From JBCCGL01 sp039029275 (GTDB lineage Bacteria > Pseudomonadota > Gammaproteobacteria > JBCCGL01), in the NCBI GenBank assembly GCA_039029275.1, contig JBCCGL010000007.1:1-64000 (forward strand): a DNA stretch of 64,000 nt, in the 5' to 3' direction. Positions 52,661-61,651 of this stretch are shown piece after piece. The position numbers were made by a program, and so were the translations under genes. How positions within the stretch are numbered: position 1 is the first letter of the stretch; the number at the start of each line of letters is the position of its first letter. Below the pieces are notes generated by a model that did not search any database, was not told the origin of the DNA, and saw nothing but the letters and a program-made list of their open reading frames with translations.

Positions 52661-53644
52661 ATGATCATTAAGTCCAAGCCTGATGTCTTATCATCCGAAA
52701 TAACCGATCCTGCGGTTTTTAAAAAGCGCCGACAGATTATCAAGGCCGCGTCGCTGGCACTCGGCACCACTATCGCACCCCCATTTCTACTCAATCAGGT
52801 TGCACACGCGGGTCAAAAACTTTCCAACGTTGAGGCGACCGACTACACGCTTGATCCGGATGACATTCTGTCAACGCGCGAGCAAGTCACAACCTATAAC
52901 AACTTTTATGAACTGGGCACAGGAAAGGGCGACCCAGTTAAGAATGCGGCGCAGTTAAAGACAGACCCTTGGTCGGTGACCGTCGATGGCGCATGCGATG
53001 CGCCGGGTGAATACACGCTTGAGGATATTCTCAAGCCGCACACGATTGAGGAACGCATCTATCGCATGCGCTGTGTCGAGGCATGGTCGATGGTTATCCC
53101 ATGGAACGGATTTCCGCTCGGTGATTTGCTCAAGCGTTTCAAGCCGCAGTCCAGCGCAAAATACGTTCGATTCGAAACGATCTACGACCCCGACAATTTA
53201 CTCGCGCAGAGGCGCCCAATACTTGAGTGGCCCTACATTGAAGGTTTGCGTATGGACGAAGCGATGAATCCTTTAACGCTGATGGCGGTGGGTGTTTTTG
53301 GCGAGGAGATGCCCAACCAAAACGGTGCGCCGCTACGCTTAGTTGTGCCGTGGAAGTACGGTTTCAAAAGCATCAAGTCGATTGTCAAAATTACCTTTCA
53401 GGAAGACCAGCCGACCTCCAGTTGGACGCGCGCGGCGCCGCGCGAATACGGTTTTTATTCCAATGTGAATCCTGAAGTTGATCACCCGCGTTGGAGCCAG
53501 GCGAAAGAACGGCGCCTCGACAAAAATTCGAATGAAGGAATAACAAGTCTGTTTACGAAAAAGCGCGAAACCCTAATGTTCAACGGCTACGCGGAACAGG
53601 TCGCGCATATGTACGACGACATGGACCTCGCCAAGTTTTATTAA
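52661..53644 (+). CDS. msrP: Protein-methionine-sulfoxide reductase catalytic subunit
   Basis: 327 residues from ATG 52661; a longer start at 52640 is also possible. Molybdopterin enzyme of the YedY type that repairs oxidised methionines in periplasmic proteins. It has a Tat-like leader (KKRRQIIKAASLALG). Cofactor Cys is in YRMRCVEAWSMVIPWNGF. The C-terminal half has KYGFKSIKSIVKITF. Its membrane partner MsrQ is normally adjacent but here lies 3 kb away and contains a stop codon. Confidence 0.93.
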   Translation: MIIKSKPDVLSSEITDPAVFKKRRQIIKAASLALGTTIAPPFLLNQVAHAGQKLSNVEATDYTLDPDDILSTREQVTTYNNFYELGTGKGDPVKNAAQLKTDPWSVTVDGACDAPGEYTLEDILKPHTIEERIYRMRCVEAWSMVIPWNGFPLGDLLKRFKPQSSAKYVRFETIYDPDNLLAQRRPILEWPYIEGLRMDEAMNPLTLMAVGVFGEEMPNQNGAPLRLVVPWKYGFKSIKSIVKITFQEDQPTSSWTRAAPREYGFYSNVNPEVDHPRWSQAKERRLDKNSNEGITSLFTKKRETLMFNGYAEQVAHMYDDMDLAKFY

Positions 53645-53730
53645 TACTGCCGAACTATTTGTTTATCCTTTTGATGCGATACTCTCTCCCTACTTAATTC
53701 CTGATTTACTTCGCGTGTATAGCGCTTTGT

Positions 53731-53758
53731 GAGGTGTCCTTTGGCACCTCTTTTTTTT
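53731..53758 (+). terminator. Rho-independent terminator after msrP
   Basis: GAGGTGTCC, loop TTT, GGCACCTC, then a run of eight T. Confidence 0.8.
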
Positions 53759-53793
53759 AGCAATAATGATGCGAGTGTCGGCCAAGTGAAAAA

Positions 53794-54543
53794 TCAAACT
53801 TGGGATTGTCCGGACCGCAATTTTTCCAGATCATCCGGTGTTCCGATATCCGTGCACGTCTCACCATCGAATCGAACACTGCCGATTGGCATTCCGATAT
53901 CGAGCGCAGCCTGTAACACCGTGCCCACGTAAATTTCGGATGCACCAGAAAATTCACCCTGCAGGTACTTGTGCATAAACTCTGAAAAGACCGGCGTCCA
54001 GGTGGCGAGTATCCAGGCGTATTGGGGTGTAAGCGCGGGTTGTTTTATTCGAATGTCAGTGACGCGTCCATTCGGATCAATATCAACCACGTCCATCTTC
54101 TCCGGTCGATCAGTCCTGAATGAGCCCAGCACCACGTCGTAGTGATTTTCTTGAAGCGCTTTCAGCATCGCAGAAAACGGATCGGGTGCACTGAATAAAA
54201 TATCGGGAAAGCCGGTGACAACAACCGAAGACCGGACGTGTTCGAACGCCCGGTCGAGCGTGAATGGAGTCCCTTCGGTTGGCTGAGTGCTTATGAAATG
54301 TGTCGGCGTTTTATAACGCGCGCCGTTGCCGATGGCGTCAATGATATCGGTTTTGGTTTCACGAATGACCCAGTAGCTAGCTGTGCATCCGCAGGCGTCG
54401 AATGCATTCATTAACGAATCACACGCAATCGCGCCGCCGTCATCATTCGAAACGGGCAGTATTTCCTTGCTAATCGACTGCTTGCCAAGTCGAGAGGCAA
54501 ACCCCGCTGCGGGAACGAGCCCGACAATCTCTGAATCAGGCAT
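53794..54543 (-). CDS. RmlA-like sugar-1-phosphate nucleotidyltransferase
   Basis: 249 residues. N-terminal nucleotide-binding signature VPAAGFASRLGKQSISKEIL (GxxxRLxxx...KEILPV) as in glucose-1-phosphate thymidylyl/uridylyltransferases, VVTGFPDILFSAPDPFSAM (PD replacing the usual GD), and the C-terminal GETCTDIGTPDDLEKL. It is shorter than RmlA (about 290), so it probably lacks the C-terminal helices. Its start overlaps the stop of the 2H-phosphoesterase gene by 8 bp, an unusual pairing. The sugar substrate is unknown. Confidence 0.8.
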   Translation of the reverse strand: MPDSEIVGLVPAAGFASRLGKQSISKEILPVSNDDGGAIACDSLMNAFDACGCTASYWVIRETKTDIIDAIGNGARYKTPTHFISTQPTEGTPFTLDRAFEHVRSSVVVTGFPDILFSAPDPFSAMLKALQENHYDVVLGSFRTDRPEKMDVVDIDPNGRVTDIRIKQPALTPQYAWILATWTPVFSEFMHKYLQGEFSGASEIYVGTVLQAALDIGMPIGSVRFDGETCTDIGTPDDLEKLRSGQSQV

Positions 54544-55039
54544 TTTGAAGGTCCCGCGTCAGAATACACTGCCAGGTCTCTACCACGCCGCTTGTCTCAA
54601 ACAGTGCAACCTTATCGATAGTGATTGACTCAGTAGGAGGGTCAAACACGGAAAATGCTGAATGGTCAAAAAGCTCGGGACTCTGATAGAGCAAACTAAG
54701 ATGGGGTTCGTAGGTGGCGACCGGAGAGGAAGCGGCATGTTTGCACCGCGCCCATGTACTGTGGAAGGTTGCTGAACGCAGATGAAGAAAAAAGGATTGA
54801 TAATAGATAGCGCGATGCTCGAGCTTATCAATCTTAGCGTCAAACCTGATCGTGTGTTCTGAAAGTTGATCAACCAAACGTCGGCCAATTGCCTTGTCTT
54901 CGATGCCCGACACAACCGTTATGTGTGGTAAAAATAAAGGTGTGGAAAACCGCTCAGCGAGCTTGTTGATTTCAAGCTGGTACCTGTCGGAATGTTCTTC
55001 CTCCAGTAGCCACCAAATAGCGAATCTGTGATTGCTCAT
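54536..55039 (-). CDS. 2H-phosphoesterase, cyclic phosphodiesterase-like
   Basis: 167 residues with the two His-x-Thr/Ser motifs of the 2H family: FLPHITVVSG (residues about 37-46) and YEPHLSLLYQ (about 112-121). Spacing of about 75 residues and the overall length fit the plant/yeast cyclic phosphodiesterase branch (ADP-ribose 1'',2''-cyclic phosphate or 2',3'-cyclic nucleotides) better than LigT. Translationally linked to the nucleotidyltransferase. A role in a nucleotide-sugar or cyclic phosphate metabolic step is a guess. Confidence 0.82.
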   Translation of the reverse strand: MSNHRFAIWWLLEEEHSDRYQLEINKLAERFSTPLFLPHITVVSGIEDKAIGRRLVDQLSEHTIRFDAKIDKLEHRAIYYQSFFLHLRSATFHSTWARCKHAASSPVATYEPHLSLLYQSPELFDHSAFSVFDPPTESITIDKVALFETSGVVETWQCILTRDLQNA

Positions 55040-55121
55040 TGCTATTTAACCTGTACTATTGCTATCTGGAAGTGACGCATTATTTTATTGCTTTAGCCCC
55101 CAGTGAAAAAGTGGTTTTCTA

Positions 55122-56159
55122 ATGACAACAGTTGGTGACGGCGCGTTTCGGCGCGAATCGCTTTACGGTCGCTCGAATGACATGGGTTATTCCGGCGCAT
55201 TAAGTTTTTTGCGCAGAAAGTACACCCGTGATCTCACCGGAGTGGATGTCGCGGTGACCGGCATTCCGTTTGACAGCGCAACCAGCAATCGCCCTGGTGC
55301 CCGCTTTGGGCCGCGCGGAATTCGCGAAATGTCAACGGAAGTTGCATCCCTGGATGGGTTCCCGTTCAACTTCAATCCGTTTGATTACCTAGCAGTTGTT
55401 GATTACGGGGATGTATGGCTCGACTACGGATTTCCGGAAAGCGTTGTAGAAAAAGTCGAGCGTCACGCCGATAAAATCCTCAACGCGGGAGCCTCAATGC
55501 TGAGTTTTGGCGGGGATCATTTCGTTACCTATCCGCTGCTGCGCGCGCACACAAAAAAGCATGGTTCGATTTCACTCGTCCACTTTGATGCGCACTCGGA
55601 TACGTGGGAAGACGATGGCGAGCGTATCGATCACGGTTCCATGTTTTTGCGCGCTGCACGTGACGGCATTGTGAATCCCGAGACTTCGGTTCAAATTGGT
55701 ATACGCACACAAAACGACTGCACGCACGGATTCAACATTTATCACGCGCCGTGGGTACATCGGCACGGGGTTGATGCGATGGTCGAAAAAATCTACCAAC
55801 ACGCAGGCACACAAAATCCTGTATACATAACTTTTGATATCGATTGCCTCGATCCGGCTTTCGCACCCGGCACGGGTACGCCGGTACCCGGAGGTCTGTC
55901 CAGTGCGCAGGCACTGGAAATATTGCGGGCATTGGGTGATCTGAATCTGATTGGAATGGATGTGGTGGAAGTTGCACCTGCGTACGACAGCGCGGGAATA
56001 TCGGCGCTGGCCGCCGCCACACTCGCGCACGATTATCTCTGTTTGATGGCGATGAAAAAGGGTGCAACAGCGCGCGAAATCGGTACCTCGCTGGATGCCA
56101 AAGTCAGCGAGACCGCGTCGAATCAGACGCGCGCCGATGGAGACCCGCAGGAACTGTGA
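55122..56159 (+). CDS. speB: Agmatinase-family ureohydrolase
   Basis: 345 residues. Binuclear-manganese ureohydrolase. Metal ligands are visible in SFGGDHFVTYPLL, LVHFDAHSDTW and FDIDCLDPAFAPGTGTPVPGG, and HGSMF lies between. N-terminal DVAVTGIPFDSATSNRPGARFGPRGIREMS is typical of the SpeB branch, but guanidinobutyrase and guanidinopropionase share it. Release of urea from agmatine gives putrescine. It overlaps yjbQ by 4 bp. The C-terminal 25 residues (VSETASNQTRADGDPQEL) are an unusual extension. Confidence 0.88.
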   Translation: MTTVGDGAFRRESLYGRSNDMGYSGALSFLRRKYTRDLTGVDVAVTGIPFDSATSNRPGARFGPRGIREMSTEVASLDGFPFNFNPFDYLAVVDYGDVWLDYGFPESVVEKVERHADKILNAGASMLSFGGDHFVTYPLLRAHTKKHGSISLVHFDAHSDTWEDDGERIDHGSMFLRAARDGIVNPETSVQIGIRTQNDCTHGFNIYHAPWVHRHGVDAMVEKIYQHAGTQNPVYITFDIDCLDPAFAPGTGTPVPGGLSSAQALEILRALGDLNLIGMDVVEVAPAYDSAGISALAAATLAHDYLCLMAMKKGATAREIGTSLDAKVSETASNQTRADGDPQEL

Positions 56160-56569
56160 TCTACCAGGATCGATTTAGCGTCAACACGCAAGGTCGCAGC
56201 ACGGTCGACGTTACCCGCGAGGTAGCGAATATTGTCCGCGATGCGAATATTGAATCCGGCATTTGTCAGGTCTTTCTGCAGCACACCAGTGCGTCACTCA
56301 TTTTTTGTGAAAACGCCGACCCTGCCGTTAGGTCGGATCTTGAACGATTTATTTCCCGATTGGTCAAAGACGGCGACGCAATTTTTGAACACACGCAAGA
56401 AGGGCCGGATGATATGTCAGCGCACGTTCGTACAGTGTTAACCGGGGAATCTGTATCCTTCCCGGTAAGCAACGGTGAACCCGCGTTCGGCGTCTGGCAG
56501 GGTATTTATTTGTGGGAACATCGATCACATCCGCACAACCGTTCGATAGTAGTGACCGTATTGTCGTAA
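56156..56569 (+). CDS. yjbQ: YjbQ (UPF0047) family protein
   Basis: 137 residues, starting from GTG 56156 in overlap with speB. Motifs VFLQHTSASLIFCENADPAVRSDL and MSAHVRTVLTGESVSFPVSNG, and the end GVWQGIYLWEHRSHPHNR, are those of YjbQ, reported to have weak thiamine-phosphate synthase activity; its true role is unclear. Single compact domain, trimer expected. Confidence 0.93.
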   Translation: MIYQDRFSVNTQGRSTVDVTREVANIVRDANIESGICQVFLQHTSASLIFCENADPAVRSDLERFISRLVKDGDAIFEHTQEGPDDMSAHVRTVLTGESVSFPVSNGEPAFGVWQGIYLWEHRSHPHNRSIVVTVLS

Positions 56570-56594
56570 CTGATAGCCAGACAAAGAAAACCCC

Positions 56595-57164
56595 GTGAAT
56601 CCGTTTGTCAAACCTGTCGTTTTTCTGGTTTCATTACTACCGCTTTGCGCGCTTGTTTAAGGCGCAATCAATAACGAGCTGGGCGCAAACCCGGTCGAAA
56701 CCATCACGCACGAAACCGGGGAGTGGGCGCTGATATTTCTAGTGCTTACCCTGTCCATGACACCGCTGCAGTCCTGGATTAAAAAACCCTGGCCGATTTT
56801 GATCCGACGCATGCTGGGCCTGTACGCATTTTTTTACGCGTGTCTGCATTTCATGACGTATTTATGGCTTGATCAGTTTTTTGACTGGCCGGCAATGCTC
56901 GCCGACCTGTTTAAACGACCTTACATCGCGGTCGGATTTGCTGCGCTGGTTGTGATGATTCCGCTGGCGCTTACCTCGAACAAATTTGCCATTCGAAAGC
57001 TGGGCAGACGCTGGCGACCCCTGCACCTTGCGGTGTACCCAATCGCGGTATTGGTGATGCTGCACTACGTGTGGCTGGTGAAAGCGGATTTACTTGAACC
57101 CGCGATTTATTTGTTGATTTTGATTTCTTTGTTGTTCGTTCGATTGATAAAAGTCATGAAATAA
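56595..57164 (+). pseudogene. msrQ: msrQ (heme-binding membrane subunit) interrupted by an in-frame TAA
   Basis: Reading from GTG 56595 gives VNPFVKPVVFLVSLLPLCAL, then GTT and a TAA stop (56658-56660). The frame continues without shift as GAINNELGANPVETITHETG and on through TPLQSWIKKPWP to 57164. This matches MsrQ (YedZ) throughout, including HFMTYLWLDQFF and LHLAVYPIAVLVMLHYVWL, the His-bearing helices that bind heme. Only one codon is wrong, so the gene is either recently inactivated, a sequencing or assembly error, or translated by readthrough. An internal start at 56742 or 56757 would give a 140- or 135-residue protein lacking the first helix. Confidence 0.8.
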
Positions 57165-57192
57165 AAAGCCCGCAACACGGCGGGCTTTTTTT
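57163..57192. terminator. Bidirectional rho-independent terminator
   Basis: GCCCGC (57168-57173), short loop, GCGGGC (57180-57185), with A-run before and T-run after, so it works for msrQ on the plus strand and for mdh on the minus strand. Confidence 0.85.
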
Positions 57193-57215
57193 AAAGGCGT
57201 ACTAAAGACGAACTA

Positions 57216-58193
57216 TCACATCAACGATTTTACTGTGTCGCGTTCGTCGATCAGTTCTTGCTCGCTGGCTTTCATTTTTTCCTGAATAAAATCGTCGACC
57301 GACAATCCCTGCACGATTTCATATTTGCCGTCTTTGCAGGTCACAGGAAACGAGTAGATCAAACCTTTTTCGATGCCGTAGCTGCCATCGCTCGGGATGG
57401 CCATGCTGACCCAATCATCGGCAGGTGTGCCGAGTAACCAATCGTGTACGTGATCGACTACGCCGCTACCGGCAGACGCCGCGCTCGATGAACCACGCGC
57501 TTCGATCACCGCGGCACCGCGTTTGGCGACGGTCGGAATAAAGGTTTCACGCGCCCAGGCTTGATCGACAGTATCCGGCGCGGGTTTTCCGCCCACCAAT
57601 GCGTGGGTCAAATCCGGTACCTGCGTGGTGGAGTGGTTGCCCCAAATGATCATTTTGGAGATGTCCGGAACGACTGAGCCGGTCTTTTCGGCGAGTTGCG
57701 AAATCGCGCGGTTGTGATCGAGTCGCGTCAGCGCGGTAATATTCGCCGGATCGAGTTTGGACGTCGCCTGCGACAAGATCCACGCGTTGGTGTTTGCCGG
57801 GTTACCGACAACGCAGACTTTGCAGCTCGGGTTTGCCACTTCATCGAGAACACCGCCGAGTGAGATAAAAATCTTGCCGTTGTCGACCAGAAGATCGCTG
57901 CGCTCCATGCCCGGGCCCCGCGGCTTCGCGCCAACAAACAGAGCAACGTCTGAGCCTTCAAACGCAACCTTGGGATCATCCGTGCAAACCGTGCCGGCCA
58001 GCAGGGGGAACGCGCAATCGTTTAACTCCATCTCAACCGCTTTAAGCACGCCCAGCGCGGGGGTAATTTCCAACATTTGCAAAATCACAGGTTGATCTTT
58101 GCCGCACAGCCCGCCAGCCGCAATTCGAAACAGCAATGAATAACAGATTTGCCCGGCGGCACCGGTTACAGTCACGCGAAGAGGTTGTTTCAT
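57216..58193 (-). CDS. mdh: Malate dehydrogenase (cytosolic type)
   Basis: 325 residues from ATG 58191-58193, preceded by AGGA; the longer frame to 58244 is not needed. NAD loop VTGAAGQICYSLLFRIAAGG, catalytic region TRLDHNRAISQLAEK with Arg and Asp, and MIIWGNHSTTQVPDLTHA containing the catalytic His. The sequence is of the eukaryotic-cytosolic/Aquaspirillum-like group rather than the E. coli type. Interconverts malate and oxaloacetate in the TCA cycle. A single-gene unit ending at a bidirectional terminator. Confidence 0.95.
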   Translation of the reverse strand: MKQPLRVTVTGAAGQICYSLLFRIAAGGLCGKDQPVILQMLEITPALGVLKAVEMELNDCAFPLLAGTVCTDDPKVAFEGSDVALFVGAKPRGPGMERSDLLVDNGKIFISLGGVLDEVANPSCKVCVVGNPANTNAWILSQATSKLDPANITALTRLDHNRAISQLAEKTGSVVPDISKMIIWGNHSTTQVPDLTHALVGGKPAPDTVDQAWARETFIPTVAKRGAAVIEARGSSSAASAGSGVVDHVHDWLLGTPADDWVSMAIPSDGSYGIEKGLIYSFPVTCKDGKYEIVQGLSVDDFIQEKMKASEQELIDERDTVKSLM

Positions 58194-58358
58194 GGAAGGA
58201 TTCCTGAATGTCGAGAAAAAATCGGGTTGGCGCCGATAAACCACTAAACCGGCAACGAAAACCCAGCAATTCTAACACACGCACATCAAAGACCTGACTT
58301 AGCCAATCGTCTGATTAACGCGATCTCTGCCGCGGCGGTTCGGCAGATTATTCGGCGC

Positions 58359-59057
58359 CTAGTACTCGCGGCGAAAGCTTATAGATAGCACATTTTGCGC
58401 GCCAAACAGGGCGGTGAGATCGACGCGGCCACTGCGCCCCACGTGAAAGATGGCATTTACCAGTGCCCCGGACGACGATGCTGACTCAAGTTGCGTAGTC
58501 TCGCGCAGGCCTCCTGTGGTGTAGCGCTCGCGACCGTCGGCGGCAAACGCTAAACCTCCGACTTCAAGAGACACCCGTTTCGAGACGTGAAAAATGGCAG
58601 ACAGGCGGGCGTCGATTACGTCGATCTGGTAGTCGATCTCATCGCCGTCGCTGGATTCATCGTCAGCGCGCCAGTACTGGTAGTTGAGCGCGGTGCCGAC
58701 TGCGAGCGAATCGGAGACGCCAAACAGACCGTCTAAACTCAGCTTGACGTAGTTACCACCGGGGTCGAGGCCCGCGGCCTGATCTCGGTCATCCAGCGAT
58801 AAGCCAAGATGCCCAATGCCAAGCCGTACCTTGAGACCGGGTATGACTTCTTCAGCAAGTGAAATGCCGAGCTTCCAGAAACGCAGGTCGAATTCGTCGG
58901 CGTCGGGATCGAACTCAAGCGCGGTTTCGCCCGTCGCTATATCCAGGGAATAGTCAGGAAAAGAACCGGCGACTCGCAAGGACGCGCTGCTGGCAAATGC
59001 GCTCCCGCAGATAACCAGCAAACAAAAAGCGAGCAGTGATGAGACTAATTTACGCAT
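58359..59057 (-). CDS. Exported beta-barrel-like protein of unknown function
   Basis: 232 residues with a signal peptide (residues 1 to about 22, ending SAFASSA). The mature part alternates short amphipathic strands (for example FDLRFWKLGISLAEE, LSAIFHVSKRVSLEVGGLAFA, LVNAIFHVGRSGRVDL) and ends in aromatic and charged residues (SISFRREY), as in small outer-membrane barrels. The family is not recognised. It is divergent from the flavoprotein gene, with about 140 bp between starts, which must hold both promoters. Confidence 0.65.
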   Translation of the reverse strand: MRKLVSSLLAFCLLVICGSAFASSASLRVAGSFPDYSLDIATGETALEFDPDADEFDLRFWKLGISLAEEVIPGLKVRLGIGHLGLSLDDRDQAAGLDPGGNYVKLSLDGLFGVSDSLAVGTALNYQYWRADDESSDGDEIDYQIDVIDARLSAIFHVSKRVSLEVGGLAFAADGRERYTTGGLRETTQLESASSSGALVNAIFHVGRSGRVDLTALFGAQNVLSISFRREY

Positions 59058-59200
59058 GCCGATAGTGTAATCGAAGTGCCCTGTGGGCGTGACCCTCGCG
59101 AATCGATTGGGGATTGCGCTAAAAGCTGTCGCTTAAATAACAACCAGAGAAGTCTGTCGAAAACTACACTCTGCTTAATCTTTCCTGAGTGGGTTCCCAG

Positions 59201-61621
59201 ATGAAATCTTCTGCGCAAGTGGTCGTTATCGGCGGTGGTTTGGTTGGATGCAGTATTCTGTATCACTTGTGCAAACTCGGTTGGACCGATGTGGTGCTGC
59301 TCGAACGCGACGAGCTGACATCCGGCTCTACGTGGCACGCTGCCGCCGGCACCCACGGTTTGCACGATGTGAATAACATTTCCCGCCTGCAGTACTACAC
59401 CATGCACCTCTATCCGGAACTCGAAAAGGAAACCGGGCAGTCCTGCGGTCTGCATCGCCCGGGTTCGCTGTACCTCGCCGCATCCAAGGAGCGAATGCAT
59501 CAGCTGCGAATTCAAACAGCCAAGGCGCGGCACTTTGGTGTGGATTTTCGTGAGCTCACGATTGCCGAAGCGCAAGATCTGCATCCGTTTCTGAATCTCG
59601 ACGGCATCTACGCCGCGATGTACGAAGCCGACGCCGGTCACGTCGACCCTTCCGGTGTGACTCACGCCTACGCCGCCGGTGCGAAAAAGATGGGCGCCGA
59701 GATTTATCGTTTCACCCCTGTCGTCGCCACAACGCAACGCGCCGACGGTGGCTGGGATGTTGAGACGGACAAAGGCGCCATTCGATGCGAGGCCGTTGTC
59801 AACGCCGCCGGTCTTTGGGGCAGGGAAGTGGCGCGGCTGGCGGGTATCGAACTCCCGCTGATGACTCTCGAGCATCAATACTTCGTGACCGATGACATCC
59901 CCGCTGTCGTCGCGCGCGAGACTGAACTTCCACTCGTGGCGGATCGCGACGGGGAGTATTACCTGCGTCAGGAAGGCAACGGCATGCTGATTGGCGCGTA
60001 CGAACGCGACGGTCGCTATTGGGCAGAAGAAGGAACGCCGCTCAACTTCGGGCACGAACTGCTGCCGGATGATCTGGATCGTATTACCGAAAACGTCGAA
60101 CGCGCGTGTCACCGAATGCCGCTGCTGGCCGATGCAGGCGTTAAACGCGTCATCAACGGGCCGATGATCTGGTCGCCAGACTCATCCGCACTGGTCGGGC
60201 CGGTGCCAGAGTTGAAAAACTATTACTGCTGCAACGGGATAATTCCCGGCTTCAGTCAGTCCGGCGGGCTCGGCATGGCAGTGGCGCAGTGGATAGTTGA
60301 AGGCGAGCCTGAATTTGATTTGTTTCAGTGGGACGTTACGCGCTTCGGCGAGTGGGCCGACAAAGCCTATACAAAAGCGCGCACGATGGATTGCTACACG
60401 CACCGCTTTAAAGTGCATTTTCCTTACGAAGAACGCGACGCCGGTCGCCCCGCAAAAACGCGCCCGGTTTTCGAAAAGCAACAATCACTCGGCGCGGTAT
60501 TCGGGTTCAGCTACGGATGGGAGCATCCGCTTTGGTACGCGCGCGATGGCGAGCCGCAAAGCGAGACCTATAGCTTTGAGCGCCAGAACTGGTTCGAATC
60601 CGTCGGTAAAGAATGCAGCGTGCTGCGCGAGAAAGTCGGCGTTGTCGATATTTCAAACTTTGCCAAATACGAAATCAAGGGCGCGGGTGCGTACGATTGG
60701 CTGGACAGCCTGCTCGCCAACAAAATCCCAACAGAAATTGGCCGCACCTGTCTTGCACCGATGATCAGCGTGCGCGGGGGCGTTGCCGGTGACTTCACCG
60801 TCACCAAGCTCGATGACGATCACTTTTTTATGGTCGGTTCGGGTATTGCGGAGCGCTACCACCACCGCTATTTCAACGCGCACGCGTTGCCAGAGGGCAC
60901 AACGTTTAGCAGCGCATCGAATCAGTTGACCGGCTTCAATATTGCCGGGCCGAACGCACGTTCCTTGCTTGAAGCACTCACCGAGTCCAAACACCCAAGC
61001 GAAGATTTCGCGTTTATGCGATCGCGCAAAATGGTCGTTGCGGGAATTGACTCCTACGTTATTCGCGTGTCGTTTACCGGTGACCTTGGTTACGAAATTT
61101 ATGTAGATGAGTCAGATCAGCTTGCGCTTTATGAAGCGATCCTGTCGACCGGTGCAGAACTAGGTATCGAGCCGGTCGGGTCGCGCGCGCTGCTGTCACT
61201 GCGAGTTGAAAAAGGTTATGGAAGCTGGGGCAGGGAGTACTCACCGGAATACTGGCCGCAGGAAGTGGGGCTGGAGCGCCTGGTCAAACACGACAAAGGT
61301 GAGTTTCTCAATCGTGCGGCGTATTTAAATGTTAAAGACAACGCGCCGCGTGAGCGCGTGGCCGTATTTGAAATCGAGGTCGACAATGCGGACGCCGTCG
61401 GCGGTGAGCCGATATTCAATCAGCACGGAAAATCAGTCGGCCGAATTTCATCCGGTGCATACGGTTTTACGGTCGGGAAATCGCTTGGAATAGGAATGGT
61501 TATGTCCGATCAGTACAAGCCGGGAGAGACATACGATATTGCGATACTGGGTGAATCGCATAAAGGTGTGTTGTTGGAAAAGCCGCCGTTTGATGCAAAT
61601 GGCAAACGTCTTCGCGCTTAG
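59201..61621 (+). CDS. Dimethylglycine/sarcosine dehydrogenase-like FAD protein with GcvT domain
   Basis: 806 residues from ATG 59201. N-terminal DAO/FAD domain (VVVIGGGLVGCSILYHL; TSGSTWHAAAGTHGLHD with the His that can bind FAD covalently), then an FAO_M domain (about 370-430), then GcvT-type folate-binding aminomethyltransferase domains (about 440-800: NFAKYEIKGAGAYDWLDSLL; FNIAGPNARSLLEALTE; SFTGDLGYEIYVDES; GSRALLSLRVEKGYGSWG). This is the architecture of dimethylglycine and sarcosine dehydrogenases, which demethylate N-methylglycines with transfer to folate. Exact substrate is not decidable. The neighbouring LacI-ABC genes may supply it, but they use different transcription units. Confidence 0.9.
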   Translation: MKSSAQVVVIGGGLVGCSILYHLCKLGWTDVVLLERDELTSGSTWHAAAGTHGLHDVNNISRLQYYTMHLYPELEKETGQSCGLHRPGSLYLAASKERMHQLRIQTAKARHFGVDFRELTIAEAQDLHPFLNLDGIYAAMYEADAGHVDPSGVTHAYAAGAKKMGAEIYRFTPVVATTQRADGGWDVETDKGAIRCEAVVNAAGLWGREVARLAGIELPLMTLEHQYFVTDDIPAVVARETELPLVADRDGEYYLRQEGNGMLIGAYERDGRYWAEEGTPLNFGHELLPDDLDRITENVERACHRMPLLADAGVKRVINGPMIWSPDSSALVGPVPELKNYYCCNGIIPGFSQSGGLGMAVAQWIVEGEPEFDLFQWDVTRFGEWADKAYTKARTMDCYTHRFKVHFPYEERDAGRPAKTRPVFEKQQSLGAVFGFSYGWEHPLWYARDGEPQSETYSFERQNWFESVGKECSVLREKVGVVDISNFAKYEIKGAGAYDWLDSLLANKIPTEIGRTCLAPMISVRGGVAGDFTVTKLDDDHFFMVGSGIAERYHHRYFNAHALPEGTTFSSASNQLTGFNIAGPNARSLLEALTESKHPSEDFAFMRSRKMVVAGIDSYVIRVSFTGDLGYEIYVDESDQLALYEAILSTGAELGIEPVGSRALLSLRVEKGYGSWGREYSPEYWPQEVGLERLVKHDKGEFLNRAAYLNVKDNAPRERVAVFEIEVDNADAVGGEPIFNQHGKSVGRISSGAYGFTVGKSLGIGMVMSDQYKPGETYDIAILGESHKGVLLEKPPFDANGKRLRA

Positions 61622-61651
61622 GGAAAACCTGAATCAATTTTCAAGAGTCGC

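Noticed and set aside
59045..60112. 355-codon reverse frame opposite the dimethylglycine-dehydrogenase-like gene
   Set aside because: It is entirely antisense to a well-supported gene and shows no family motifs; long antisense frames are common in GC-biased genes.
60585..60605. GGTTCGAATCC motif resembling a tRNA T-arm
   Set aside because: It lies inside the coding region of the flavoprotein and no acceptor or anticodon stem surrounds it.
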